A stretch of 64,000 bases of DNA from Bog-756 sp963734435 (GCA_963734435.1 CAVTHA010000006.1:1-64000); one strand, 5' to 3'; counted from the first letter of the stretch, positions 48,575 to 60,191 are shown. Numbers and translations are program-made. The notes: generated by a model not told the origin, from the letters alone.

Positions 48575-50119
48575 CCGCCGGACGGCGGCCGGTCGTGGCG
48601 GTGGTGGGTGGGGGTATCGCCGGCCTGGCCGCGGCCTGGGAGCTCGCCACCGGCGATGCCAATGGCGGCGTCACCCCGGAGGTCCATCTGCTCGAAGCCC
48701 AGGACCGGTTCGGCGGGTCCCTCCGGGCGGCCGAGGTGGCCGGCCGTCCCGTCGATCTGGCCGCCGATGCTTTCGTGGCCAGACGGCCCGAGGCCACTGA
48801 CCTCTGCGCCGAGCTCGGGCTCACCGAAGAGCTCGTCCCGGTCGGGGCGTCCGGGGCCGCGGTCTGGGCCCGCCACCGCCTCCGCCCCCTGCCCGACGGG
48901 CTCAATCTGGGCGTGCCCACCCGCTGGTGGCCGCTGGCCCGCTCGGGGATCCTCAGCGCCGTCGAGTCGCTGCTGGTAGCGAAGGACCTCGTCCGGCCCC
49001 ACTTCGGCGTCCGCGGCGTCATCGGCGACCAGGCCGTGGGCGCCGTCGTCGAGGCGCGCCTCGGGCGCCCGGTCGTCGAGCGCCTGGTCGACCCGCTGAT
49101 CGGGGGCATCCACGCCGGTGGCGTCGACGATCTCAGCGCCGCCGCCGTCTTTCCGTATCTCCTGGCCGCCTCCATGCAACCGGGCAGCCTGATGCGCCGG
49201 CTGGGCCGCGGCCTCCGCCCGCGCCCGGCGGCTCCGGACCCCGACGCCGATGGTGACGGTGACGGGGTGGCCAAGCGTGGGCCCGTCTTTTGGTCGTTGC
49301 GGACGGGCACCGCCGGCCTGGCCGAGCGACTGTCCGCTGAACTCGAACGGCGCGGCGTGCTGATGCGCTCCGGGGCGTCGGTGGGCGCCGCCGAGCGCCA
49401 GACCGATGGAAGGGCCGGCGGGGCCGAAACCGGAGGCTGGCGGCTGCAGCTGCGCGCCGACCGGGCGGAGGTCCTCGACGCCGACGGCGTCGTGCTGGCC
49501 GTCCCCGCCGGTGCCGCCGCCCGACTGCTCGCCGAGCAGGCGCCGGAGTCGGCCGGCCTGCTGCGCACCATCGACTATGCGTCGGTGGCCGTGCTCACCA
49601 TGACCCTCCCGCAGGGGGCGGTCGCCTCACCGATGTTCGGCACCGGGTTCCTCGTCCCCCGGACCACCACCCTCGACGGTGGCCAGCCTCTCATCACCGG
49701 GGTCACGTATCTCGGGCGCAAGTGGCCGCACCTGGCCCGCCACGGCGACGAGCTCATCCGGGTATCGGTCGGCCGGTTCGGCGACGCCCGCCACCAGTCG
49801 CTCGACGACGTCGAGCTCCTCCAGGCGGTCCTGCTCGAGCTCGGCCACCTGCTCGGGGTGAGGGAACCGCCGATGGAGTGGAGGGTGACGCGCTTCGACG
49901 GGGCATTCCCGCAGTACCGGGTGGGCCACCTCATCAGAGTGGCGAGGATCGAACAGGGAGTGTCCGCACTGGGCGGGATGGAGCTGGCCGGTGCCGCCTA
50001 CCGGGGCGTGGGCATCCCGGCCTGCATCGGCACCGGCCGCGTACGCCGCCCGGCGTCTGCTCCACTTCCTGTCCGCCCCGGCCCCGCTCCCGGTCCGGCG
50101 GGAGGACCGAGGCTCATGA
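48571..50119 (+). CDS. cgoX: Coproporphyrinogen III oxidase, FAD-dependent (3' frameshift)
   Basis: FAD enzyme of the HemY/CgoX family. GTG at 48571 overlaps the hemH stop. FAD-binding VAVVGGGIAGLAAAWELATG opens the protein, with RFGGSLRAAEV; the C-terminal FAD motif is GMELAGAAYRGVGIPACIGT. Near 50036 the frame slips: shifted by one base it reads AAYAARRLLHFLSAPAPLPV and stops at 50117-50119. Unshifted, the frame runs through into lnt and gives an apparent 1,096-residue fusion, which I reject. After repair about 516 residues. It oxidises coproporphyrinogen III for the neighbouring ferrochelatase. Confidence 0.9.
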
Positions 50120-51861
50120 GGCCGGGATCGTCCCCGTCGATCTCGGACAGCCCACCGCCCGGCGACCACCCGGACCCACCCGACCGTCCCACCCGGCCGG
50201 CGTGGCGGCCGTCACGGGTGTCGATGACCGAACGCCGCCGCGGAGCGGTACGGCCACGACCCGGCCGGGTGGCGGTGCCGGCGCTGGCCTCGGGCGTCGG
50301 TCTCGCCTTGTCCCTCCCCCCCTGGGGCCTCTGGGTCCTGGCTTTCCCCGCCGCCGGCCTGCTCTTCTGGCGCCTTCGGGGGCTGCGGCCGCGCACCAGG
50401 TCGTGGGCGGGCTGGCTGGCCGGGCTCGGCTGCTACGTGCCGGGCCTGATGTGGGCCCGATCCTTCACCGTCCCCGGCGCTCTGGTCCTGATGGCGGTGG
50501 AGGCGGCGTTCATGGCGGTGGCGTGCCTGGCCGTGCCGTCCGCCCCCACGGCAGCCCGGGCCCTCGCCTTCCCCGGGGCCATGACCCTGGCCGAATGGGC
50601 CCGGCAGAGCTGGCCTTTCGGCGGGCTTCCCATCGGGGGCGTCTTCCTCGGACAGGCGGGCGGGCCCGTGCTCGGGGTGGCCCGACTGGGCGGACCCTTG
50701 GGTCTCACCGCCGCCGTCTACCTCGGCGGGGTGGGCCTCGGGTCGGTGGCGGACGCCGCAGCCCGGGCGGGGCGGGACGGCCGGCGGGCCCGGACCTTCG
50801 CCGGCGCGGACGCCGGCGGCCAGGAACCGGTGGCTGGAGAGCCGGTCGACAGGGGCCGGGCCCGAAGGAGAGGCATCCTGGCCGGCGCGGTGGCCGGGCT
50901 GGGTGGGACGGCCCTCGCCGGGGCCGTCGCCCTCGGTACCGTGGCCGTCGTCGCAGTGGTGGCCGACCACGCCCCCGACGGGGGCGCTCCGGTCGGCACG
51001 GTCACCACCGCCGCCGTCCAGGGCGGGGGCGCCCGCGGGTTCTCCAAGTCGCACATCGACCCGGCCGTCGTGCTGGCGGCACAGTTCTCGGCCACCCGGC
51101 TGGTGGAATTGGCTGGCCACGGGACGCCCCGGCAATTGGCGCCGTGGCCAGAGGATGTGGTCTCCCTCGACACCCTGCTCGCCGACTCGCCCGTCGAGGG
51201 TCAGCTCTCGGCGCTGGCCCGCACGCTGCACACCACCTTGGTGGTCGGGGTCACCGAGACGGCCGGGGCGACGTTCCGCAACGAGGTGGTGGCCTTTGGG
51301 CCCGACGGCACTCTGGTCTCCAGCTACGAGAAGGTCCACCGCGTCCCGTTCGGCGAGTATGTCCCGTTCCGGAGCTTCTTCTCCCACCTGGCCGACCTCT
51401 CGGCCGTCCCGCTCGACGCCGTCCCGGGGACCGGCACCGGGCTGTTGCCCACACCGGCGGCACCGCTCGGAGCCATGGTCTCCTACGAGGTCTTCTACGC
51501 CGGGCGCGGCCGGTCCGGCGTGCGCAACGGGGCGCAACTGCTCATCGTCCCTACCAACACGTCGTCCTACGCCACGTCACAGGTCCCGACCCAGGAGATC
51601 GCCGCCTCCGAGGTCCAGGCGGTCCAACAGGGTCGGGACCTGTTGCAGGCGGCGCCTACCGGCTACAGCGCAGCCATCACCAACCGTGGCACGCTGCTCC
51701 ATCGCTCGGTGCTGGGCGCCCGCCAGGTGATCACGGCCACACTCGCCCGGCGCACCGGCACGACGGTGTACGTGCGCTACGGGGACCTGCCGGTCCTCCT
51801 GTTGGCGGCGGCCGCCACCGTGGCCGGCTGGCTCCTGGCCTCCCGCCGCCGTCACTCGTAG
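50116..51861 (+). CDS. lnt: Apolipoprotein N-acyltransferase-like protein with Ser in place of the catalytic Cys
   Basis: 581 residues from ATG at 50116, overlapping the cgoX stop (ATGA); MTERRR at 50224 is an alternative start. N-terminal helices (VAVPALASGVGLALSLPPWG, WAGWLAGLGCYVPGLMWARS) precede a nitrilase-like domain. The Glu (PWPEDVVS) and Lys (SYEKVHRVPFGEYVPFRSF) of the triad are present. Where Lnt has an ICYE motif with the nucleophilic Cys, this protein reads GAMVSYEVFYAG. It may not acylate lipoproteins by the usual thioester route. Confidence 0.85.
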   Translation: MRPGSSPSISDSPPPGDHPDPPDRPTRPAWRPSRVSMTERRRGAVRPRPGRVAVPALASGVGLALSLPPWGLWVLAFPAAGLLFWRLRGLRPRTRSWAGWLAGLGCYVPGLMWARSFTVPGALVLMAVEAAFMAVACLAVPSAPTAARALAFPGAMTLAEWARQSWPFGGLPIGGVFLGQAGGPVLGVARLGGPLGLTAAVYLGGVGLGSVADAAARAGRDGRRARTFAGADAGGQEPVAGEPVDRGRARRRGILAGAVAGLGGTALAGAVALGTVAVVAVVADHAPDGGAPVGTVTTAAVQGGGARGFSKSHIDPAVVLAAQFSATRLVELAGHGTPRQLAPWPEDVVSLDTLLADSPVEGQLSALARTLHTTLVVGVTETAGATFRNEVVAFGPDGTLVSSYEKVHRVPFGEYVPFRSFFSHLADLSAVPLDAVPGTGTGLLPTPAAPLGAMVSYEVFYAGRGRSGVRNGAQLLIVPTNTSSYATSQVPTQEIAASEVQAVQQGRDLLQAAPTGYSAAITNRGTLLHRSVLGARQVITATLARRTGTTVYVRYGDLPVLLLAAAATVAGWLLASRRRHS

Positions 51862-52301
51862 TAGCCCGAGTGGATGTACACGCATGGGATCCCCTCGGCG
51901 TGGAACATGGCGAAGTTGTCGGGGTCGTCCTCGAAGGCCAGCCGGAGGTCGAAGCCGTAGGTCCGTAGCTCCTCCACGCTGTCCCGCTTGAACCAGGTCA
52001 CTTGCGAGTAGTCGCCCCGCGAGCGCATGACCAGCAGGTCCCACCGGAGCCCGTACCGGTCCAACCACGCCAGGGTCTGCGGTTGCACGCGCATGGGCCG
52101 TCCGGTGAGGAGGATGACCTGGAGCCGTTCGTCGAGCAGCTCCAGAACTCTCGCCACCTCCTCGATGACCGGGTCGTCGCCGCAGGCGTCGAAGAACCGG
52201 TCCCAGTCTCGCCGGCCGCGTTCGAGGAAGTGCTGGCGTACGGCGGCGTCCGACAGCACGCCGTCGACATCGAACACCACCGCCTCGCCCGGGGAGGCCA
52301 A
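51852..52301 (-). CDS. HAD-like phosphatase, polynucleotide-kinase 3'-phosphatase type
   Basis: About 149 residues. HAD motif I is AVVFDVDGVLSDAAVRQHFL (nucleophile Asp and the DxD partner), motif II is VILLTGRPMRVQPQTLAWLD, and the end has LAFEDDPDNFAMFHAEGIPC. The pattern matches the small PNKP-like HAD phosphatases. Start is uncertain: the TTG at 52301 is the best in-frame candidate after the acs stop, but the frame is open further upstream. Tail overlaps the 3' end of lnt (convergent). Substrate unknown. Confidence 0.72.
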   Translation of the reverse strand: MASPGEAVVFDVDGVLSDAAVRQHFLERGRRDWDRFFDACGDDPVIEEVARVLELLDERLQVILLTGRPMRVQPQTLAWLDRYGLRWDLLVMRSRGDYSQVTWFKRDSVEELRTYGFDLRLAFEDDPDNFAMFHAEGIPCVYIHSGYYE

Positions 52302-52344
52302 CGGCTCCTTGTGCCAGGCCCAATTGGCCGGGCCGGCGGAGGGC

Positions 52345-54393
<2,049 letters not shown>

Positions 54394-54508
54394 TCCCCTT
54401 CCTCACCACCGCCTCCCTCGCCAGGGTTTCCCTGGCCAAGCGGGTCCCCGACCTCCCGGCGCGACGCGTCTCAGCCTAACGCCGGCCGGACCCTACGATG
54501 GAGGGGCC

Positions 54509-57500
54509 GTGACCACGACCAGACCATTGTCGGTGCAGGTAGGGCCCGAGGGGCACACGACGGGCGGACCGGCAGGGGACTGCTCCCCCGAACCCGGTGC
54601 CACCCGGGTGGACGTGGGCGTCGGCCGGCGCGTCATGGTGGTGAGCGATCTGCTCCTCACACCCGACGCTACCCCGTCGACCCTGGCCATCACCCGCCAG
54701 CTGGCCCGGGCCCTCGACACCTGGGACGGTCCCGGCGTCCTCATCGTGGCGGGCAACCTCTTCGACCTCTCCGGGTGCGACGCCCCCATGGCCGAAGCGG
54801 AACAGGCCCTTCGAGCCCATCCGGAGCTGGGACAGGCCTTCACCCGGTTCCTCGATGTCGACGAGCGTCGGGTCATCCGGCAGACCGGTGCCCACGAACC
54901 GGGGTACGCCGAAGACCCCGACGCCATGGCCAACCTGGCAGCGCGGGGTGTCGAGCAGTTCGGACCGGTCGACCTCCACCTGCTGACGGCCAGCGGCGTG
55001 CGGGTGGTCCGGGTGGAGCCCGGCGAACATGCCTACGCCGCCGGGTGCAGCGGGCCAGAGACCGAATTCGACCCGGCGGCCGATGCTAAGCCCGGGATCG
55101 TCGGCCCGACCCCCGCCGGCCGCGCCTGGCGGTCTTTGGCCGCCCAGTCCACTGACGACGCGCCTTGGCTGAGCGGGCTCAACCGGCTGGGCGATCCTTC
55201 GGCGCTGTCGCGCTTTGTCGTCTCACGCACCCTCTACCGGCGTCTCGGCCGGTATGCCTGGTGGCTGCTCGTCCCGTTCTTCGTAGCCGCGCTGTTGCGG
55301 GTGGCGGTCACGCCGTGGGTGCTCGGACACCTCGGGTCGTCGTTCACCGCCCGGGCCATTCGCCACGCCCATCAGGCCGACTGGGGCGACCAGCTGGTCG
55401 TGGCCTCCTCGGTTGCCTTGGTTGTGCTCGGAGTGCTGGCGCTGGTTCTCGGGCTGCTCAGCCGTCGGATGTGGTCGATCCTCGGCGGCGGTGCGCTCGA
55501 CGAAGTGCGCTCGGAGGCCGCGGCCAACGACACGGCCCGCGATGCCGGGCGGCGCCTGGTGGGCCGGGGCTATGCCGGCCTGATCACGGCGGCGACGTTC
55601 CACTCAGAGCTCACCCACCTCGGGGTGGGCTTCTACGCCAACGTCGGGGCCACGGCCGAGGTGGTCGAGGAACACCGGGGCCGGCTCGGGCTCCCGCCGG
55701 TCTTCCTGCACAACCAGCGGGTCAGTTGGGTCGAGCTCGAGACCGGGGCCGAGCTCCACGTCCGCATGCTGTTGGCCCGCAATGACTTGAGGTCCCCGAA
55801 CGTGCTCGAGCGGGCCGTCTCCCGCGGCCGGAGCACGGGGAGCTTGCACCCGTCCCTGGTGGCCTCCTACCCGGTAGGAGGGTCGTGGCCGCCCGCACCC
55901 GATTTGAGCGAGGCCCACCGGCGGCCTCGCCGGGTGCGGCGATGGGCCGCCGCCGCCATCCTCGTGGCCGGCGTCGTCGACCTCCTCGACGCCGTCACCC
56001 CGCCTCTGCGGGGCCGGCTGCACGTGGTGATGGAGGTCCTCCCGCTCGGGGCGAGCGTGGCGGCGGGCACGCTCGTGGCCATGGCCGGCCTGGCCCTGCT
56101 CGCCGTGGGCCGGGGCATCCTCCGGGGCCAGCGCCGGGCGTGGCGGGTGGCGATCGTCCTTCTGGCCGGGACCATCGTCTTGCACCTGGTCGCCGGCGTC
56201 GACGTGGAGGAGTCGGCCGTGGCCCTGGCCGTGTTGGTACTCCTCGTCGTCAACCGGCGGGACTTCCAGGCTGCATCGGACCGCTCGTCCATGCGCTCGG
56301 CCCTCCTGGCCCTGGGGGTGGGTGCGCTGGGCATCACCCTCGTGACCGCGGTCTCCATCGAACTGCTCACTCGAATCGGGCACCACTCGCGCATCCCTTG
56401 GTGGACGGCCTTCTGGGCGGTGTCCGAGCGCCTGGTCGGGATCCGGACCATCGCCCTCCCTCACCGCGCCGACCGGTTCATCGCACCGGCGTTGCTCGCC
56501 ATCGGTCTGTCCCTGGTGGCGCTGGCCCTGTTCCTCCTCACCCGCCCGGTCGTCGACCGGCGACTCACTTCCGGGCGCGCCGCCGAGTACCGCGCCCGCG
56601 ACATCGTCCGCCGCCACGGCACCTCGACGCTCGACTACTTCGCACTCCGCAGTGACAAGCAGTGGTTCTTCCACCGCGACAGCCTGGTCGCCTACGCCGT
56701 GTACGGCGGGGTGTGCCTCATCTCGCCCGATCCGATCGGCCCACCCAGTGAGCGCGAGCAGGCCTGGGGAGCGTTCCGGCGGTTCGCCGACAGCCACGGG
56801 TGGGTCACCTCGGTGATGGGCGCGGGGGAGGAATGGTTGTCCGTCTACCGCGACTCGGGGATGCACAACATTTACCTGGGGGACGAGGCAGTGGTCAGGG
56901 TGCAGCAGTTCAGCCTGGCCGGCGGAGACAAGAAGGGCCTCCGCCAGGCGTTCAACCGCATCAAGAAGTACGGCTACACGGCTTCCTTCCACGACCCGTC
57001 GCGCCTCGATGCCACCTTGTCGGAGGAGCTCACCGCCCTGATGACCCTCAGCCGGCAGGGTGAGCACGAGCGTGGCTTCTCGATGATGCTCGGGCGGGTG
57101 TTCGACCCCAGGGACACCGGGCTCCTCCTCACCGTGGTCCGCCGGCCCGACGGAGAGGCCGCGGCGATGTGCCAATTCGTGCCGGCTCCCGGCATCGGTG
57201 GCTACTCGCTCGACCTCATGCGGCGCGACCCGGGCGAACATCCGAACGGCCTGCTGGACTTCGCGCTGTGCTCGACCATCGAACACCTGCGCGCCGGCGG
57301 CCACCAGGGATTGAGTCTCAATTTCGCCGCGCTGCGGTCGACGTTGTCCGGTGACAAGGGAGACGGAACGGTGCAGCGGGCCGAGCGCTGGTTCCTCAAG
57401 CGTCTGTCGAACTTCGCCCAGATCGAGTCCCTGTGGCGGTTCAACGCCAAGTACGACCCGGAGTGGCTGCCCCGCTACGTCGTCATCGACACCGCCGAAC

Positions 57501-57796
57501 ACCTCGTCCCGGTGGTGATGGCCATCTTGCGAGCCGAGTCGCTGTGGGAGATACCGGTCTTCGGGAAGTTGCTGGCCGCGGGGGCCGAGAAGAGAATGGT
57601 GGCGGCCCAACAGGAGACCGATGAGTTCATCGCCTCGCTCGGCCACTGGAACGACCTGGGCGATACGGCCACGGGCAACGGCGGGTCGGAGGTGTCCGCG
57701 GGGTCCGGTGGGTCCAACCAGTCCGGCGAACCCGTTGAGCCCGCCAGCCGGGCGGTGGCCGACCGGGCCCTCCCGGTCGGCCGGTCTGCCGGCTGA
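54509..57796 (+). CDS. Fusion: degenerate metallophosphoesterase, membrane domain, MprF/DUF2156 aminoacyl-phospholipid synthase-like domain
   Basis: 1,095 residues from GTG at 54509 with GGAGGGG just upstream. Residues about 45-240 look like a calcineurin-type phosphoesterase, but the motifs are degraded: VVSDLLLT instead of D-x-H, VAGNLFDL instead of GD-xx-D, QTGAHEP instead of GNHD. Two helices follow at about 250-320, a soluble part with FHSELTHLGVGFYANVGATA, then six or so helices (485-690). The C-terminal half (about 705-1035) is the LPG-synthase fold of MprF: STLDYFALRSDKQWFFHRDS, ISPDPIGPPSEREQ, KGLRQAFNRIKKYGY, LSLNFAALRS, WFLKRLSNFAQIESLWRFN. It would transfer an amino acid from tRNA to phosphatidylglycerol, if active. 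The last 50 residues are Gly/Ser/Pro-rich. Confidence 0.85.
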   Translation: MTTTRPLSVQVGPEGHTTGGPAGDCSPEPGATRVDVGVGRRVMVVSDLLLTPDATPSTLAITRQLARALDTWDGPGVLIVAGNLFDLSGCDAPMAEAEQALRAHPELGQAFTRFLDVDERRVIRQTGAHEPGYAEDPDAMANLAARGVEQFGPVDLHLLTASGVRVVRVEPGEHAYAAGCSGPETEFDPAADAKPGIVGPTPAGRAWRSLAAQSTDDAPWLSGLNRLGDPSALSRFVVSRTLYRRLGRYAWWLLVPFFVAALLRVAVTPWVLGHLGSSFTARAIRHAHQADWGDQLVVASSVALVVLGVLALVLGLLSRRMWSILGGGALDEVRSEAAANDTARDAGRRLVGRGYAGLITAATFHSELTHLGVGFYANVGATAEVVEEHRGRLGLPPVFLHNQRVSWVELETGAELHVRMLLARNDLRSPNVLERAVSRGRSTGSLHPSLVASYPVGGSWPPAPDLSEAHRRPRRVRRWAAAAILVAGVVDLLDAVTPPLRGRLHVVMEVLPLGASVAAGTLVAMAGLALLAVGRGILRGQRRAWRVAIVLLAGTIVLHLVAGVDVEESAVALAVLVLLVVNRRDFQAASDRSSMRSALLALGVGALGITLVTAVSIELLTRIGHHSRIPWWTAFWAVSERLVGIRTIALPHRADRFIAPALLAIGLSLVALALFLLTRPVVDRRLTSGRAAEYRARDIVRRHGTSTLDYFALRSDKQWFFHRDSLVAYAVYGGVCLISPDPIGPPSEREQAWGAFRRFADSHGWVTSVMGAGEEWLSVYRDSGMHNIYLGDEAVVRVQQFSLAGGDKKGLRQAFNRIKKYGYTASFHDPSRLDATLSEELTALMTLSRQGEHERGFSMMLGRVFDPRDTGLLLTVVRRPDGEAAAMCQFVPAPGIGGYSLDLMRRDPGEHPNGLLDFALCSTIEHLRAGGHQGLSLNFAALRSTLSGDKGDGTVQRAERWFLKRLSNFAQIESLWRFNAKYDPEWLPRYVVIDTAEHLVPVVMAILRAESLWEIPVFGKLLAAGAEKRMVAAQQETDEFIASLGHWNDLGDTATGNGGSEVSAGSGGSNQSGEPVEPASRAVADRALPVGRSAG

Positions 57797-57978
57797 TCGC
57801 CGGCCTTCCCAACCATCGGCGAACCGGGCCCGGCACTCGGTCAGCGGACCGATCAACCCTCCACTCGGCCAACCCGGTCGGACCGTCGAGACCGTGATCG
57901 GGCCCGGCATGCCCTGTTACCGTGAACCGAGATCCGGTCCAGGGGGATGACGGATCTTCAGACCATGGAGGGGGACCG

Positions 57979-60099
57979 ATGGCCCGTACCCACCGATCGA
58001 ACGTCCTCGGAGCATCGGCGCTGGCCGTCGCGGTGGTGGGGCTCACCGCGCTCCTGTTGGTGACGGTGGCGGCCGGTGCCCCGACCGCCGGCCAGGGCAC
58101 CGCGACCACGTCGGGAGGGCCGGACTCGCCGGCAGCCGCCTCCGATGCGGCCTCGTCCGACATGCCGGCTCCCGGTGCGTGCGATCCGCTCGACCCCACC
58201 CAGTGCCTGCTGCCCTTCCCCGACAACTACTTCACCTTGCGCGACCCGTCCACCCCCACCGGGCGCCGGATCGACTTCCCGGTCGCCGACATGCCTAAGA
58301 ACAACCTGGGAGTTCCCATCGATCCCACCGCCTTCAATCGCAATGACGGCTTCAGCCCGGGCACTCCGGTGATCATTCACGTGAACGGGATCAGCCTGGC
58401 CCAGAGCGGGATCGCCCCCATCACCGATATCGGTTCCTCGCTCAAGAGTGACGCGCCCATCGTGCTCCTCGACGCCAGGACCGGGCGCCGGGTGGCGTAC
58501 TGGGCCGAGCTCGATGCCAATGACCCTGTCCCCACCGAGCAGGCGCTCATCATCCACGCCGCCGCCGACTACACCGACGGGCATCGTTACATCGTGGCGC
58601 TGCGCAACCTCCGCGACGGCTCGGGTCAGCCGATCCCGCCCAATCCGATCTTCCAGGACTATCGGGACGGGACGCCGCTCCCCACGAGGGCCGAGCAGCA
58701 GCGTCAGCGCCACATGGACGCCATCTTCGACACCCTGCAGGGTGCCGGCGTGAACCGGTCGGACCTGTACTTGGCCTGGGACTTCACCGTGGCCAGCCAG
58801 CAGAGCCTTACCGGTCCGATGTTGCACATGCGTGACGATGCCTTCGCCAAACTCGGGAGCGGAGCGCCCGCTTTCACGGTCACCAACGTCACCGACCTCA
58901 CCACCGCACAGGACCCCCGCATCGCCCGCACCGTGACCGGCACCTTCGCCGTGCCGAGCTACCTCGATCAGCCGGGCGGACCGCCGGGCTCGCAATTCAA
59001 CCTGGGCCCCGATGGGCTCCCGGCGCAGCTACCGGGCAATGTCCAGACGGCAAACTTCGAGTGCACCATCCCGCGGACCGTGGTGGCCGACGGCACTGAC
59101 CCGGGGGCGACCGTCTACCCCGGTCACCCCATGCTCTACGGCCACGGACTCCTGGGCAGCGCCGACGAGGTCACCGACCCGGTCATCGAGAGCATGGCCG
59201 ACGTGGGCAATTTCGTGGTGTGCGGCACCGATTGGCTCGGGTTGGCCAGCCAGGACATCGGGACCGTCGCGAGCATCCTCACCGACCTCTCCAAGTTTCC
59301 CATCCTGCCCGATCGCGGCCAACAGGGCATGCTCGACTTCCTCTTCCTCGGCCGGCTGATGTCCAGTCCCGCGGGGTTCGTCAACGACCCGGCGTTCCGA
59401 GCCGGTTCCTCCCACCCGGTGATCGACACGTCGAGCCCGCTCTCCTACTACGGGAACAGCCAGGGGGGCATCCAAGGTGGCGCCCTCACCGCCGTGTCCC
59501 AGGAGTTCACTCGCGCCGTGCTCGGCGTGCCGGGCATGGACTACTCGTTGCTGCTCAACCGCAGCGTCGACTTCGATCCGTTCGGGGCCCTGCTCGGCAG
59601 CAGCTATCCCGACAAGCTGGTGCAGCAGGTGGGGCTCGGCCTCATCCAGATGCTCTGGGACCGGTCCGAAGCCGACGGCTACGCGCAGTTCATGACCGGC
59701 AATCCCCTGCCGGGTACACCGCCGCATCAGGTGCTGTTGGAGGAGGCCTTCGGGGACCACCAGGTAGCCAACATCGCCACCGAGACCGAGGCTCGCACGA
59801 TCGGGGCCGAGATGCACCAACCGGGTCTGGCGCCGGGCCGATCTCCCGACGTGGTGCCCTTCTACGGGATCCCCCCTCTCTCCGGTCCCACCTATGGAGG
59901 GTCGGCGCTGTTCGTGTGGGACAGCGGCACGCCCCCGCCGCCCCTCACCAACACCCCCAACCGGGCCGGGCCCGATCCCCACGGCGTGCCGCGAGCTCAG
60001 CCGTCGGCCCAGCGCCAGGGAGCCATCTTCCTGCTCGACGGCCTGATCACCAACCCCTGCGGCATCGCGGCGTGCGCGGCGGTGCCGTCGGGCGGGTAG
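57979..60099 (+). CDS. Secreted alpha/beta-hydrolase-like protein (lipase/esterase fold)
   Basis: 706 residues from ATG at 57979, with GGAGGGGG upstream. Signal/anchor helix ASALAVAVVGLTALLLVTVA, then an Ala/Ser linker and CDPLDPTQCLLPFPDNYFTL. The second half shows hydrolase features: LYGHGLLGSADEVTD (oxyanion-like), SYYGNSQGGIQGGALTAVSQ, where GNSQGG fits the nucleophile elbow G-x-S-x-G, and EEAFGDHQVANIATETEART, a candidate Asp-His. Similar long proteins in actinobacteria and myxobacteria are mostly called hypothetical. Substrate unknown. Confidence 0.78.
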   Translation: MARTHRSNVLGASALAVAVVGLTALLLVTVAAGAPTAGQGTATTSGGPDSPAAASDAASSDMPAPGACDPLDPTQCLLPFPDNYFTLRDPSTPTGRRIDFPVADMPKNNLGVPIDPTAFNRNDGFSPGTPVIIHVNGISLAQSGIAPITDIGSSLKSDAPIVLLDARTGRRVAYWAELDANDPVPTEQALIIHAAADYTDGHRYIVALRNLRDGSGQPIPPNPIFQDYRDGTPLPTRAEQQRQRHMDAIFDTLQGAGVNRSDLYLAWDFTVASQQSLTGPMLHMRDDAFAKLGSGAPAFTVTNVTDLTTAQDPRIARTVTGTFAVPSYLDQPGGPPGSQFNLGPDGLPAQLPGNVQTANFECTIPRTVVADGTDPGATVYPGHPMLYGHGLLGSADEVTDPVIESMADVGNFVVCGTDWLGLASQDIGTVASILTDLSKFPILPDRGQQGMLDFLFLGRLMSSPAGFVNDPAFRAGSSHPVIDTSSPLSYYGNSQGGIQGGALTAVSQEFTRAVLGVPGMDYSLLLNRSVDFDPFGALLGSSYPDKLVQQVGLGLIQMLWDRSEADGYAQFMTGNPLPGTPPHQVLLEEAFGDHQVANIATETEARTIGAEMHQPGLAPGRSPDVVPFYGIPPLSGPTYGGSALFVWDSGTPPPPLTNTPNRAGPDPHGVPRAQPSAQRQGAIFLLDGLITNPCGIAACAAVPSGG

Positions 60100-60143
60100 G
60101 TCTCTCGGGCAGGGGCCGTCTCAGGCGGAATCCAAACCCCGGT

Positions 60144-60160
60144 CCCACCGTGTCGGTGGG
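60144..60160. terminator. Possible bidirectional terminator hairpin
   Basis: Perfect seven-base stem CCCACCG / CGGTGGG with a three-base loop in the 92-base gap between convergent genes. No T-run follows, so factor-independent termination would be weak. Confidence 0.35.
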
Positions 60161-60191
60161 CCGGCGACCAGGCGGCCGACGGGTAGGTGGA

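Noticed and set aside
48571..51861. Single protein joining coproporphyrinogen oxidase and apolipoprotein acyltransferase
   Set aside because: A one-base shift near 50036 restores separate proteins with an ATGA overlap.
49722..51968. 748-codon plus-strand frame overlapping cgoX and lnt
   Set aside because: Arg/Gly/Pro-rich shadow in another frame with no recognisable domain.
55604..57910. 768-codon minus-strand frame
   Set aside because: Antisense of the MprF-like fusion gene, which has clear domains and a good ribosome site.
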